A DNA stretch of 64,000 bases from contig CP136890.1 of the NCBI GenBank assembly GCA_034359265.1, positions 70,743,501 through 70,807,500 of the forward strand, read 5' to 3'. Positions 46,818-58,570 of this stretch are shown piece after piece. The notes beneath the pieces are model-generated. The model was not told where the DNA came from and made no database searches. It worked only from the letters and a program-made list of their open reading frames with translations. Source of the stretch: Canna indica. Its lineage: Eukaryota; Streptophyta; Magnoliopsida; Zingiberales; Cannaceae. Within the stretch, counting starts at the first letter, position 1. Every line of letters starts with the position of its first letter. Position numbers and translations under genes: made by a program.

Positions 46818-48036
46818 GTTCGAGCAAGAAGAAGTGCCGAGGAGCATTTCTTCTACTATTCGACGATACATGCACGGGGCATGGCCTACGTGGTCTCACG
46901 TGCCTAGCGAGCATGTCGACATGTTATGGCGCGAGTTTGAGGCACGTATTATTTTTTTTTTTACATGCATGATGATATATTAAGAATTGGTACTAATATT
47001 ATTATTTTGCAGGCTCTCTATACATGGGCCGAGGACCAGAGGTCCTTCATTTACGCTGCCTGGGAGTCTATTTCCCGGGCAAGGTACAACGGGCAGCTGG
47101 GGCAGGCTCGGTCCCGAGCGATGGCCCGAGATGGGACCACTAACATCGCGGAGACTCGGGGATACGGCCCCAGTTGGATTACTCCGGATATATGGGACCA
47201 GCTCGTGGGGATATGGTCGACGGATCGATGGCAGGAGGTTTCTCAGAATGCGGCTAGAAATCGCATGTCGGGGGGAGCAGCGCGTCACACCGGCGGCTCT
47301 GTTGCATTTGCAGTGCACGCAAACCGTATGGTAAGTATATCGTTTAATTATATATTTTATTTGTTATTATGTGTACTAATTAATGTATTTGTTTTGTAAA
47401 TGTAGACGACGGTGTCGAATGACGGGACTGTCCAGCGACCCTCCCCGATGGCAGTGTTTGAGCGGACTCACCGACGAGCACATGGGACGGGGGAGTACAT
47501 CGACAACCGCGCTGCATACATTGTGGTAATTATATATTTGTTTAAATTATTCATTATATATTTATAATTTAAGTTTTATGATAAATATTAAACAAAAAAT
47601 CAAACTCGAGTAGGAGACGTACAGCCAGAGGGTGGTGCAGCGCGGGGGTACCCCCGAGGACTTTGACGCAGCATCGTGGGTCGAGGCCGCAGGTGGCTGG
47701 GACCATGGCCGCGTATATGGCTTCGCAGATAGTGGTCATGCGCGAGCCGTGCTAGGGCCACTTGGGGCACCGACCCCTCCGGTCGCTGGTGAGCGGCCGT
47801 CCACCTCTAGATCCAGTTATGATCATAGTAGCAGAATAAGGACTCTAGAGGAGACGGTCGCGCGTCAGAGTCAGATGATGGAGGAGATGCATGCTATGCT
47901 ACGCAACATGTCAGGTCATCCCGCAGCAGGCATCTCTTCGGCATCATCTAATCCATCGTCCTCGAGTCAGTCCACGCCGGTGTACACTCAAGCACTCCAG
48001 ACCCCGCCATATGATCCAGACCATCCTCCATCGTGA
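46818..48036 (+). pseudogene. TnpA-like gene of element C, exon 1 missing
   Basis: Exon 2 46818-46941, exon 3 47013-47330, exon 4 47406-47525, exon 5 47614-48036 ending TGA. Exons 2-5 are open and carry the Transposase_24 motifs (WITPDIWDQLV, HTGGSVAFAVHANRM), a coiled-coil-like RTLEETVARQSQMMEE and a serine/proline-rich tail ending PDHPPS. Intron 2 again begins GCACGT. Exon 1, with the basic MSGRGYRRRR start, was lost in the deletion at 46750, so no normal protein can be made. B has exon 1 but a stop in exon 5, so the two copies are broken in different places. Confidence 0.85.
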
Positions 48037-48319
48037 TCGTGAGATTTTTTGTTTGGATATTGAACTTGTTACTGAGATATTGAACTTGTTAAACTTATTT
48101 TGTTTGGATATTGATACTTCAATTTTGCATTTGAATTATTTTTATACTATCGTGGATAATTATCAATATAAATATAATTGTTTTTATGTATATCTTGGTG
48201 TGTTTGTGATGTGTGAATGAATGTGTGTATGAGGGTATGGGTGTGTGAGTTATGTATCAGATAAATGTATCAATGTATCAATGGAAATTAGAAATTAGAA
48301 ATTTTTCTGGTTGCAGGTA

Positions 48320-48705
48320 TAGGTCATCAGCAACGGCTTTCCCACGGCCGTCCGTGGGAAAGCCGTTGCTAAAAGTGTATCGACAGCCGTTGCTGATGAC
48401 CTACAGCAACGGCTTAGCCACGGGGTTTTACTAACGGCGTTGCTACGGACTCGAGGCCGTTGCTATTAATGTTATCAGCAACGGCTCCGGGTCTGTGGCA
48501 AAACCGTTGCTGATAATATTTTTAGCAACGGCCCGAGCGGCCGTTGCTGATAATGTTTTGAGCGACGGCCCGAGCGGCTGTTGCTGATCCGTTGCTAAGT
48601 CATCAGCAACGCGACTTTCTGTCACGGCTCTATTGCAACGGCTCGGCCGTTGCTGATGCTCTTCAGCAACGGCTCAGCAACGGCATTAGCCGTTGTTGAT
48701 GCCCA
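48320..48705. repeat. Right subterminal hairpin array of element C
   Basis: CAGCAACGGC / GCCGTTGCTG pairs, one of them enclosing TTTCCCACGGCCGTCCGTGGGAAA (quoted here in two parts: TTTCCCACGGCC and GTCCGTGGGAAA), a strong hairpin at about 48338-48361. Confidence 0.82.
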
Positions 48706-48722
48706 TTTTTCTAGTAGTGTGT

Positions 48723-50230
48723 GATTGTACTAAAAAAAATGAGAACAAAAAGATAGATCATTGAAACAAAGCAAATAATTGGATGATTATATCTGTCAAC
48801 AAAAAAAAAAACTAGTCAAAAATATTTCAACACAAATCGAGCGCCTAACACGGACTGGCGTTGGTGTTTTTGAATAAACCAACACTAGTTTCGGGATTCA
48901 ATATGCAAGTATCGGTTTTCAGATATATATATATCTATATATATATATATATATATATATTACTTTTTTAATCATACATTGAAAATTTAGTTTTTCTTAA
49001 GATGAGATTAATTCTATTTAACTGAATGATTAGTTTATTTAATCTTTAAAACTTTAGACAGTATATTAATTTATATTTTATGTTTTTAAAAAAATTAAAT
49101 GATGATTAACCATATACGTGGAACTTAGTATAAATTTGATAAAGGCATTAGTACCTTAAAAATTTGTAAAAGAAATTAATATCAGTGTTCCTCATTCAAG
49201 TGCTACTAGTATGATTCATATTTTTCTTCTTTATTTCCGACTCCTATTTGGACGCTTCTAGAAAGATTTAAATTTAAAATTTGTCTCTATTAAAGTGCCA
49301 GTTTTTAATGTAAATATAAAAGATAATAGATTTAAAAAATCACAAAGTTTATAAAAATTTTACGTTCTACTCGCTTTTTCAAATTTTGTCTGTAAATGCA
49401 CAATTTTTACTTTCGTTTATGTCATCTACGAAATCATTACGTGTCGTCTCAACTTAGTTGACGTGGAGATAAACGATGTTTGCTTAGCCTGACGGCGTCA
49501 TAATATTTCAGGGATAAATTTAATTTTTTTCCCTTCTATTAAATAGTATTAGACTTTGTGGAAGATGAGAAATAATATTATATTCGAAGACAAAATGGCA
49601 ACATCTAATCTATTGAAGCAGGTGAGGCATACTATCATATTAAAACACTTAGCTTAACTCAGGTATATGAGGTGAATTCCTTGTTGTATTTGTATTGTAT
49701 AATTATTTTATGTAGAATATAAATTAGGTAATATTTTATGCTTTGTACTATGGTATTTTAAGCCTTCTGAGTCTCAAATTTTCTGTAAAAAAAATCAACT
49801 AACTAATTGTGTTGTTCCAAGTAATAAATAAGCCGTGATTTGATGAATGCAATTTAATTGATAATTAAATATATAAACTTAAATACAGTTCTTAGGCATC
49901 ATAACTAATGCTTGCAGAAGATGCATGCACAGCATGAAGGACGATCTATATGTATTCAGAAAAAACAATATTTTGGAGTCAGACTCTATAAAAATTTGTA
50001 TGGAGTCCTGTGTACGAGTGCATCTAGTATTATTAATAATGAACTTAGCATTTTTAAGATTGAAGTTAAAGTAAACGGGTTAAGTTTACATTTACATAAT
50101 GCAGATTTACTTTTACTTTAGTTTTAAATTAAATAATAAAAGGCTCACTTTTAATAATATATATTTATTTTTAATGGGAAGCTTAATTAGTAGGAATTTA
50201 TAGGAGCATGACTTCATAGTAACTGTACCT
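48723..50230. other. Gene-free region upstream of the receptor kinase
   Basis: AT-rich, with a TA-rich microsatellite at about 48922-48960. A 69-codon frame at 49912-50121 has no recognisable features. No transposon ends were found. Confidence 0.4.
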
Positions 50231-50248
50231 CTATATATATATATATAG
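50231..50248 (+). promoter_or_regulatory. TATA-rich candidate core promoter
   Basis: CTATATATATATATATAG lies about 70-85 bp before the likely start codon of the receptor kinase. The position is reasonable for a plant TATA element, but simple TA repeats are common in this window. Confidence 0.35.
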
Positions 50249-50316
50249 TGGGATCATCATCTAGCTGAAGATAAATATATCATTTGCATGCGCTACCTCT
50301 TACAAAAGAAACCCAA

Positions 50317-53300
50317 ATGGATCAGGAACCACAAAATTTGTTCATCTTCTTGTCTCTTATTCTCTTGTCTTCTGCAGGCTTTTCAGCCTCCCAACCCGGG
50401 ACTCCCGACCATGGATCGATCCTCTGATCGCTTCGCTCTTCTCTCCTTCAAGTCCAGCATCTTCGACTCAGCTGGTGCTTTGGCATCTTGGGATAACACT
50501 TCCCTCGATTTCTGCCAGTGGCGAGGTGTGGCATGCACAGACATCGGAGGTGAAGCGAGAGTCACATCTCTGCAGCTGCAGTACCTCAATCTGTCTGGCG
50601 AGATATCTCCATCTCTAGCCAACCTCACCTTCCTCCAGATCCTCGGCCTCTGGAGTAACAATCTCCATGGCCCCATTCCTCAGGAGCTTGGTCATTTATC
50701 CCAACTTCAATTCCTCAATTTGAGCTATAATAGTTTAAATGGTATGATCCAACGTCACTCTTACAAGATTGCTTGAATCTCGTAATCGTCAACCTGACCG
50801 CTAACAATTTGATAGGTACAATCCCGCCTACCCTCGGGAATTGTTTGGAGCTACAATACATCGGTTTGGATCATAACGAACTTGAAGGGGAGATCCCCGG
50901 AGATCTTGGCTCCCTTCCGAAGCTGCAGTCCCTCGTTCTCTACAAAAATTTTCTAACAGGAAGCATTCCTCCTGAAATTGGTAATCTCTCGAGCTTAACA
51001 AGTCTTTACTTGAGTGAGAACCATCTCAGCGGCAGCATTCCTGCGTCAATAGGGAACCTCTCCTCCCTTGTAAATCTTCACCTGCAGTATAACAATCTTT
51101 TAGGAGCCATCCCTTCTGCCATTGGAAATCTTCAGTGTCACCTATCTTTTTCTGCAAGTCAACAATCTTAGTGGCGTTATCCCGCCTGAGATTGGGAACA
51201 TTGTGAATCTTTTTTCATTAGTGCTGGAGAGTAACCAACTTGTTGGCACCATTCCTCAGAGTTTGGGGCACTTGAAAAATTTAGATACATTGGTTCTAAA
51301 TGGTAATAAGCTGGAAGCAGGGAATGCTGCTGATTGGAGTTTTATGTCTGCCTTGAGCAATTGCACCCAGCTTAAACGATTGCATATGTGGGGCAATAAT
51401 TTAGGTGGCACGTTACCGCAATCCATAACCAATTTGTCTAAATCCCTTGAAAGTTTGATCCTTGCTGACAACCCAATAGCTGGAAGCATTCCTGCAGAGA
51501 TTGGGAATTTTCTTAACTTGACTACAATAAATATGTCATCCAACCATCTCAGCGGTACTCTTCCTGCGACACTAGGAAGACTTCGCAGATTAGGATTATT
51601 AGACATGAGCAACAACCACTTTTTTGGACAAATCCCTGTAACTCTCGGCAACCTCACCGGACTAAGTGATCTTACCCTCTCCTCCAATGAACTGAACGGA
51701 TCCATTCCTTCACATCTCAGAAATTGCCCATTGAACTCCATCAAACTCGACTCCAACAAATTGACTGGTACAGTTCCCAAAGAGATCCTCTTCATTTCCT
51801 CTCTCTCAATAATTTTCAATGTTTCACACAATTCATTAAATGGATCTCTGCCTTCAGAATTTGGAAACTTGAAAAACGTTCCAACTATTAACGTTTCCAA
51901 CAATAAATTCTCTGGCGAAATTCCTTCCAGCATCGCTAGATGTGAACTCTTGCAATATCTTTACTTGCAAGGGAACTACTTTGAGGGATCCATCCCTTCA
52001 TCTTTTAGCCAATTAAAAATGCTCCAGGTGCTGGATGTCTCAAATAATAATTTATCAGGCCATATACCTGATTTTCTTCGTAGTTTTCGTATCGAATCTT
52101 ATCTCAATCTTTCCTACAACAATTTCAACGGTGAAGTTCCAATAGATGGGCCTTTTAAGAATGCTAGCTCTTTCTCGATTGCCGGAAATAGAAATCTCTA
52201 TGGTGGTGTTCCAGAACTTAGCTTGCCGTCATGCTCTTCGAGAAAGAAAGTATCTGTAAAGCTCATTGCCATCATCTCAGCAGTCGGTGGAGTCTTGTGC
52301 CTCATTATTTTTTTCTCTTTATTTGCTTTTCATTATCGGAAAAAGAAGGCAAGTAGGCTTTTGGCTCTCACCTCATCCATCAAAGAACAATATATGAAGG
52401 TCTCGTTTGCTCAGCTGCTCAAAGCAACAAATGGTTTCGCACCTGCTAATCTAATTGGCATGGGAAGCTTCGGATCTGTGTATAAAGGAACGATGGATTG
52501 GGAAGACAACAAGGATGTCGCAGTGAAGGTACTCAACTTACAACGAAAGGGGGCTTTAAGAACCTTCATAGCTGAATGTGAAGCTTTGAGGAATATAAGG
52601 CATCGTAATCTCGTCAAGATATTGACATCGTGCTCAAGTGTTGACTTCCAAGGGAATGATTTCAAAGCTCTAGTATTTGAATTCTTGCGAAATGGAAGCT
52701 TGGACCAGTGGCTTCATCCTGATGCAGATGAAGAGGGAACATTACAGATCTTAAGCCTCAGCCAGAGATTGAATATATCTATTGATGTCGCTTCTGCTTT
52801 ATCATATCTTCATCACCATGGACCTGCTCCTCTAGTGCATTGTGATCTTAAACCGAGCAATGTTCTTCTGGATCAGGAAATGGTTGCGCATGTAGCTGAC
52901 TTTGGATTGGCAAAGTTTATTACCAAAACTGCGAGATCAACAAATTCAATCACATTTAAAGGGTCCATTGGATATGTAGCTCCAGGTTTGTTCCTCATTT
53001 GATCTTCGATTTAAGAATATCTTATATGTGGTTTTATCCAGTGTCCTTTACTACAATAATGTTCTGAACTCATAGAGAATAGAAAAATATATCTTCATAG
53101 AACTAAAACACATGTTAAAATTAATTACTTATAATGTTTCAAAGTCTATTATAAGAAGCTTTGGTTTATATATGCAATTGCATAGATGTGTGTTTGTATG
53201 TGTCTTTTGCATGCAACACTTAAGGAACTATTTTGGATTTAAAACTTGATTGTTGGTGTATAATCATGTATTGATTTGACAGTCTCTATATATTTCATTA

Positions 53301-54269
53301 TTCAAAAATCATAAATACAACTAACGACTCTTGAGTATGTAATCTTTTTGGTAGAACATGCATGTTTAAATTGTTTATATATTTTCGGAGTCTCTTGAAT
53401 TAACGACTTGTACACAAGCTAGGTTGTGTTTCATTGCAATATAAAGGATGCTGTCAAACTTAATTTGTTTCACCTCAATCTATTTTTTATTTATTTATAA
53501 AAACTCTATTATTGACTGTTTGCTTTGAACTTGTTTGTTCGTAGATGCATTTTTATGTTATTTATCATTCTCTTGTCTTCATGTTTTGGTTTATCTAGAT
53601 AACCAATAAAGTCTTAATGTTAGTTGCAAATAGAGTCTGCACAAGTCTGCACCTGGAACCTTCAAATGATATTTAAAAATTATTTCATAAAGAATCAATA
53701 ATAATAAAATATTATATCTAATGCCAGATGATTTTTTTAAGGACTATAATATGATCATAACTTTTTAACTGTTGGCAGCAGAAGTCATCTAGTAAATTAA
53801 TTTAGTTGTATGATCACGTAAGTAGTTTCGACTTACGCAGTACAACTTTCTTAATTTGCTACATAAATTTTCAGAGTATGGGATGAACAATAAATCATCT
53901 ACAGAAGGGGATGTATACAGCTTTGGAATACTTGTGCTGGAGCTGTTTACAGGAAAGCGACCAACCGATGATAGCTTCAATGAAGATCTAAATCTCCATA
54001 AATTTGTCGAGATGGCGCTTCCTAAAGGAGTTTTTGAGGTCGTAGACCCAAAACTGTTATTAGAAGTGGAGGAAGGAGAATTAGCAGGTCTCGCTGATCT
54101 ATCAACAAGCGAATCAAGAATGAGAGCAATGGAGTGCATTACTTCCATGCTTAGAGTTGGCATCTTATGCTCCAAGCAATCACCAAAAGAGAGAATGCGC
54201 ATGTCGGATGTCACAAGGGAATTGCAAGATATCAGGGATGCATTTTTGGGACTAATTTCTCCTGGGTAG
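50317..54269 (+). pseudogene. LRR receptor-like kinase, subfamily XII, frameshifted
   Basis: The likely start is ATG 50317, because it opens a clear signal peptide (LFIFLSLILLSSAGFSA). An LRR N-terminal domain follows (DRFALLSFKS; W..C.WRGVAC), then about 20 LRRs (LSGEISPSLANL type), a transmembrane segment ([20 protein letters not shown]) and a kinase. The kinase has G-loop [11 protein letters not shown], lysine AVKVL, catalytic HCDLKPSN and DFG. HCD instead of HRD marks it as non-RD, as in Xa21, FLS2 and EFR. A phase-1 GT-AG intron spans 52986-53874, and exon 2 completes APE and ends at 54267-54269. Frame breaks occur near 50411-50425, 50748 (about one base missing) and 51138 (about two missing). 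The LRR code continues in the new frame each time, so either the gene died recently or these are sequence errors. Such receptors sense microbial patterns at the plasma membrane. Confidence 0.9.
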
Positions 54270-54394
54270 GTTTGAAGGTGCATGATGGGTCTACAGTGAG
54301 GGTTTATATATATATATATACATTTTTGGGATTAATTTTCCCTGGGCAGGTTTGAAGGTGCATGATGGGTCTGCAGTGAGGGTTTATATATACT
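54241..54394 (+). repeat. 80-bp tandem duplication at the kinase 3' end
   Basis: 54241-54320 and 54321-54394 are direct copies with a few differences. The first holds the last codons and TAG stop of the kinase; the second has CAG at that place. The unit ends in a TA repeat, where slippage could have begun. Confidence 0.85.
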
Positions 54395-54655
54395 TCTTAT
54401 GGGCATTAATTAAATAGCAAATAAGCTCTTATAGATTTCTCTTTCTAAGGAAAAAGTTATGATAAATTTTGTATCGAATAAAACCTAATACAGTTGCATT
54501 TTTTAATTTTATTCCCAGTGGCAATGTATTGAATAAAACGGAATATATATATATATACATGCATTTCCAACTTTATTATCTGTTAGGAAGAAAATGAGTC
54601 TTCTTGCAAGAATCCAAAAATCTAAACGTCAAAAGCAAAAATACCAAAACGAATA
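54395..54655. other. Spacer before the chromovirus
   Basis: AT-rich, with a TA repeat near 54545-54558. It ends at the left border of the retroelement; the adjoining 5 bp, GAATA, should recur after its 3' LTR, which is outside the window. Confidence 0.4.
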
Positions 54656-57033
54656 TGTTATAACCGGCAAGTGGAGACTTATTGCAAAAGTGTCTAAATC
54701 CTATTTAATTAATCCTAATCCTCTCTCTAATCTTTTTCTTCCTCTCCCGACCACTGTAGCGGCAGCAGGTGTGCGGCGGTCGACGGAGGATCTTGAGGCG
54801 TCGGCGGTGAGAAGACTCCGGTGAATCGGAGTTTGGAAGAGATTTCCGGTAGGATTCTTGTCCTACTTCTTTCTTTTCACGTAGGATAACCTGGTTTTTG
54901 GATGAGATTTGTGTATGCATCATGTCGATTCGTAGATCGGGAAGTTTCTCGTGGTTTCCTTGAGTTTTGGCGTGTTCTCGATGTGTGCTTGTTGCGTAAA
55001 TTTTCAGATCTGAAGTATTCTTGTCGAATCGAGTCGTCTTGGTAGTTGCCTCCGACGGTGGGCAGCTTGCAGTCCGAGCAGTCGGCGGATAGGTTTTTTT
55101 GAAGATCCGATCGGCTCCGTCAACCCTCGACAGAGTCGGACCGCGCTCGATGGAGCGCTGCTCGTGCGATCGGCGACCGCGCGGCGACACCGCTCATTGT
55201 CGCCGAGCGCAATGTCGCCGTCGGATGCATCCCCGTCGGTGGGCACACTCGTTGTCGCCATCAAGTACAGTCCCGCGAGTCGCACAGCGACATCGCGCGA
55301 GGGCGCAATGCCGCGCAAGAGGGGGGAGGGGGGCGCGATCGCCCCGAGCTAGGACCGCCGCCCCTTGCTTCATCGTCGTCTGTTCGCAGAGCGGCGGCGA
55401 AGTCGAGGGTGCCGGCGTCGGGCTTCTCCACCGACGTCGCGATCGGCCGGGATGGTCGGGGGCGGCGACTAGTAGGGATGGCGACGGGATGGATGCGGCG
55501 CGGGTGAAGAAGTGAAGGAGTAGATTATATCAATGTTTTATTTTTAAATTATATCGGTGTTATATATGATATATCGGCGTCATATTTTTGTAGCAGTGTT
55601 ATAGTATTTAAGTGTAGTGTTATGTTGTTGCTTGAGTTAGTAACTGTGGCAGAGGTTTATAACACTGTTATAAATTGTTATGTGTTGCTGTGAGTAGTGT
55701 GATGGGTAGTTGTGATATATAGGTTGTATCACTGTTACGATAGTTGGTAACAGTACCTTAATAAGTAGCACTTATGGTATTTTCTTACTACTTTAAATAA
55801 TTATTTGGAAGTCTTATAGTTGATCAAAATAATTATATTATATATGAATTTGGACCTACTCGGCGCCCCGAATTCATTGGTGGGGTCAGTTTCTCCATTT
55901 GGATTTCGGAGGTTGAAAGCAGTATGCGTTTATTGCCTCGTTTTGCGTGCCAAGTCGGGAAAATATTATTTTATCGGCTTTTATGGTTTCAAAATGAGTC
56001 ATTTGGTTTTATATTTGTAGTTAAGGTGAATCTCATCCTAGATCGGTTGTTACCCTATGTCGAAATATATCTTGTTATTTTATTCCGTTGAAATTTGATA
56101 TCGACTGTCGTTGGAGCTCTTTATGCATATTTTGTTGATACATGTTGTCAGCATGATATTTTTTATATGCATATTAGTTGAGAATGCTAGTATAGACGTT
56201 GCATGTCTCCTGCTATTGTTTATATATTTAATGCATACATGATGACATGACTACTAGCATTATATTAGTTGAGTTGTAGTAGAGGAGTTGTTGACATGAT
56301 GCATAGTTGACCTACTGTTGGGCAATAGCCCTGGACACTGTTGATATATTGCCCAAGGTGTAGGGCAAGTGACACCGGTGATCACCTATTTACCACACGA
56401 GGTGTGTGTGCGGCGTCGAGGTGTTAGACGTCGGCGGACTATCATTTATGGATAGTCGCATCTCTAGCTAGAGCGGGCTTGAGGTGCCACCTCGGGGTGC
56501 GAGAGTGCGGGGGAAACCCAATGTCCAATACGTTCTTAATTGAGTCTATGATTACATACTCATGTAGATAATAGTTGACATAGTTGATTGGTGTAGGTGC
56601 ATCAAATAAATTGTTGAACAATATCTTCCGTTGTATTCATGACATCATAGCATCTTGTTGCAATCCCACTCAGCCTTCTGCTGATGGTTGTTGTTTTTGC
56701 CTCAGATCCCCAGGTATGACGGCATTTCCTTATGGGGTAGCAGAGTTTTGGAGGAGGGGGCGTCTTCCGTACTTTTATCTTAGTTTCATATGTATTAGTT
56801 GAAATGTTCATTCTATCAACTTTGGACTTGTTTTTAACTCTTTGGCTAGACTATGGATTATTTCTTCTTAAATGGACTGTTGGACTCTTATTATTGTTAT
56901 CTGGTTGGACATTCGATTGGAATCTGGTTGTAAATTTAAATTTATGTCCATTAGTTGTTGGTTGTTCTGTTGCTAGTTGCACTTCTCCTAGATGAGGTCC
57001 CTTATATAGGGATAAACCTAGGGGGGCGTAACA
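54656..57033 (+). repeat. 5' LTR (2378 bp)
   Basis: Starts TGTTATAACC and ends GGGCGTAACA. Compared with the 3' LTR it lacks about 31 bp just after the start. Differences are dense in the first 850 bp and sparse afterwards. Confidence 0.92.
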
Positions 57034-57036
57034 ATT

Positions 57037-57048
57037 TGGTATCAGAGC
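57037..57048 (+). other. Primer-binding site, tRNA-iMet type
   Basis: TGGTATCAGAGC begins 3 bp after the 5' LTR. It is complementary to the 3' end of initiator methionine tRNA, the usual primer for plant chromoviruses. Confidence 0.93.
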
Positions 57049-57192
57049 TTAGGATCGTCCTCCTCCATAGGATTGTTGGGTGTTTAGGTCTAAGGATGAG
57101 ATTTCACCTTACTGTAAGATAATAAGTTGATTTTTAAATTGTTGGTTGATGGTTGAATAAGAAACCTGAGTCGTTCTTTCCTTTTAGGAAAT

Positions 57193-58570
57193 ATGGAAGC
57201 TAGAAGTAGCGCGGGTGTCAGGACTGCCTTCAGAGATGGACGCCGAGGTCGAGGCCGAGATCGAGATTGTAGGCAGGCTGCACAGACTCAGAGGGTTAGT
57301 CCAGTTCTAGCCAGACCTGGCAGATGATGTTCCTTTGGCTCAGTTTCAGCGTCGGGCACGCTCGAGCCGTGGGCCCAACCAGAGTAGAGCTCGGGGTGGC
57401 CGAGCGAGAGGACAGACCGAGCGGATGGAGCCTCAGCAGGAGTCCGATTCTGAGTTCGATTCTGACTCAACTTACAGTGTGGATACACCTTCTGAGATAT
57501 CTGCTCGAGAGCCTTCAGAGGATTCACCGGTGCAGCCGCAACCAGTAGCTCGGTATGACCTAGTACAGACTGAGTCTCTCGAGATGCGGAAGATGAACCG
57601 TCTGAATCAGTTTTTATGCCTAGGGAGAGACAAATTCGACAGTTTTTCTGGGACCACCGACCCTGTAGTGGCTCAGTCGTGGGTCCGCGAGGTGGAGCGG
57701 GCCTTTGGTGTATTGGGCTGTCCTAAGGAGGACCAAGTCGGTTTGGCGACTTATTGTTTTACTGGGGAGGCTTTGGTTTGGTGGGAGATGCAGCAGAGGC
57801 TACTGAGAGGGAAGGCGATCTCTTGGAAGAGATTCTTGAAGATATTCTTCAAGAAATATTATCCAGCTACCTATGCGAGGCAGAAGTTGCAGGAGTTCAT
57901 TCAGTTACGTCAGGGGACGAGGCGGGTGGTGGAGTATGCCGATAAGTTTGATGCACTCGCGATGTTCGTCCCAGATTTGGTTTCCACCAGTAGCAGACGG
58001 GCAGAGTTCTTTTTCAACGGACTGAACAACTCCATTAAGGGGTTGATGGCTAGTGAGGAGCTAGATAACTATGACCGAGTTCTGAGGCGGGCTCTGCGGG
58101 CGGAGGCGACTCATGTTGAGATGTTCTCGGATCGTCAGCAGGTTGAGGCTAGCCAGCCAGCTCAGACTCAGAGTTAGGGTGGCAAAGGACAGGGACAGTC
58201 GGGACAGTCTCATTTCAGGCAGCGCAGAGGGCGCAAAGATGGTGGCAGAGGATTTGGGCAGCCGCAGGCCAAGAGGGCCAGATCCGCACCAGCCCTGTCG
58301 CAGGCATCTTCACGACCTACTCATCAGTCGGGAGGTCGGTCGAGCCGAGGTCAGTTCCATTGCTTTAAGTGTGGGGATGCTTCCCACTATGTCAGGGACT
58401 GCCCACAGTCGCAGAGTTTGTGCTTTAGTTGTAAGCAGCCAGGAAACATCAGTAGAGAGTGTCCGACTAGGCAGCAGGCAGGGGGCCAGAGCTCTCAGCA
58501 GCAGCGGCAGAGAGGCCCGCAGCAGAGCACTCAGCAGTCTGCCAGAGTGTTCGCACTGACCCAGCAGTAG
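57193..58570 (+). pseudogene. gag region, frameshift and two stops
   Basis: Opens at ATG 57193 with an Arg/Gly-rich start. The frame closes at TGA 57325-57327 while the next frame becomes open after 57310, so a single-base indel lies between. The second frame carries the retrotransposon gag domain (DPVVAQSWVREVERAFGVLG, WWEMQQRLL). TAG codons at 58175-58177 and 58568-58570 interrupt it. A CCHC knuckle (CFKCGDASHYVRDC) is intact, but in the second (CFSCKQPGNISREC) the histidine position holds asparagine. Gag would form the particle and bind the RNA. Confidence 0.88.

Larger units (their letters stand above)
41605..48719 (+). mobile_element. CACTA element C, fullest family member
   Basis: Starts CACTACTACAAACTTGG (41605) and ends TTTTTCTAGTAGTG (48719), with perfect 3-bp target duplication TGT (41602-41604 and 48720-48722). 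In order it holds the left hairpin array, leader, 26-bp minisatellite, a foldback, the TNP2 transposase gene, a TnpA-like gene missing exon 1, and the right hairpin array. Both genes are damaged, so C is not autonomous now, but its ends are intact and could be mobilised by a working relative. Confidence 0.93.

Noticed and set aside
51256..51933. 225-codon minus-strand frame
   Set aside because: Antisense of the LRR region of the receptor kinase; the sense strand has clear LRR repeats.
55099..55515. 138-codon frame in the 5' LTR, repeated at 62499
   Set aside because: Found only in the GC-rich LTR part, differs between LTRs without sign of protein constraint, and has no motif.
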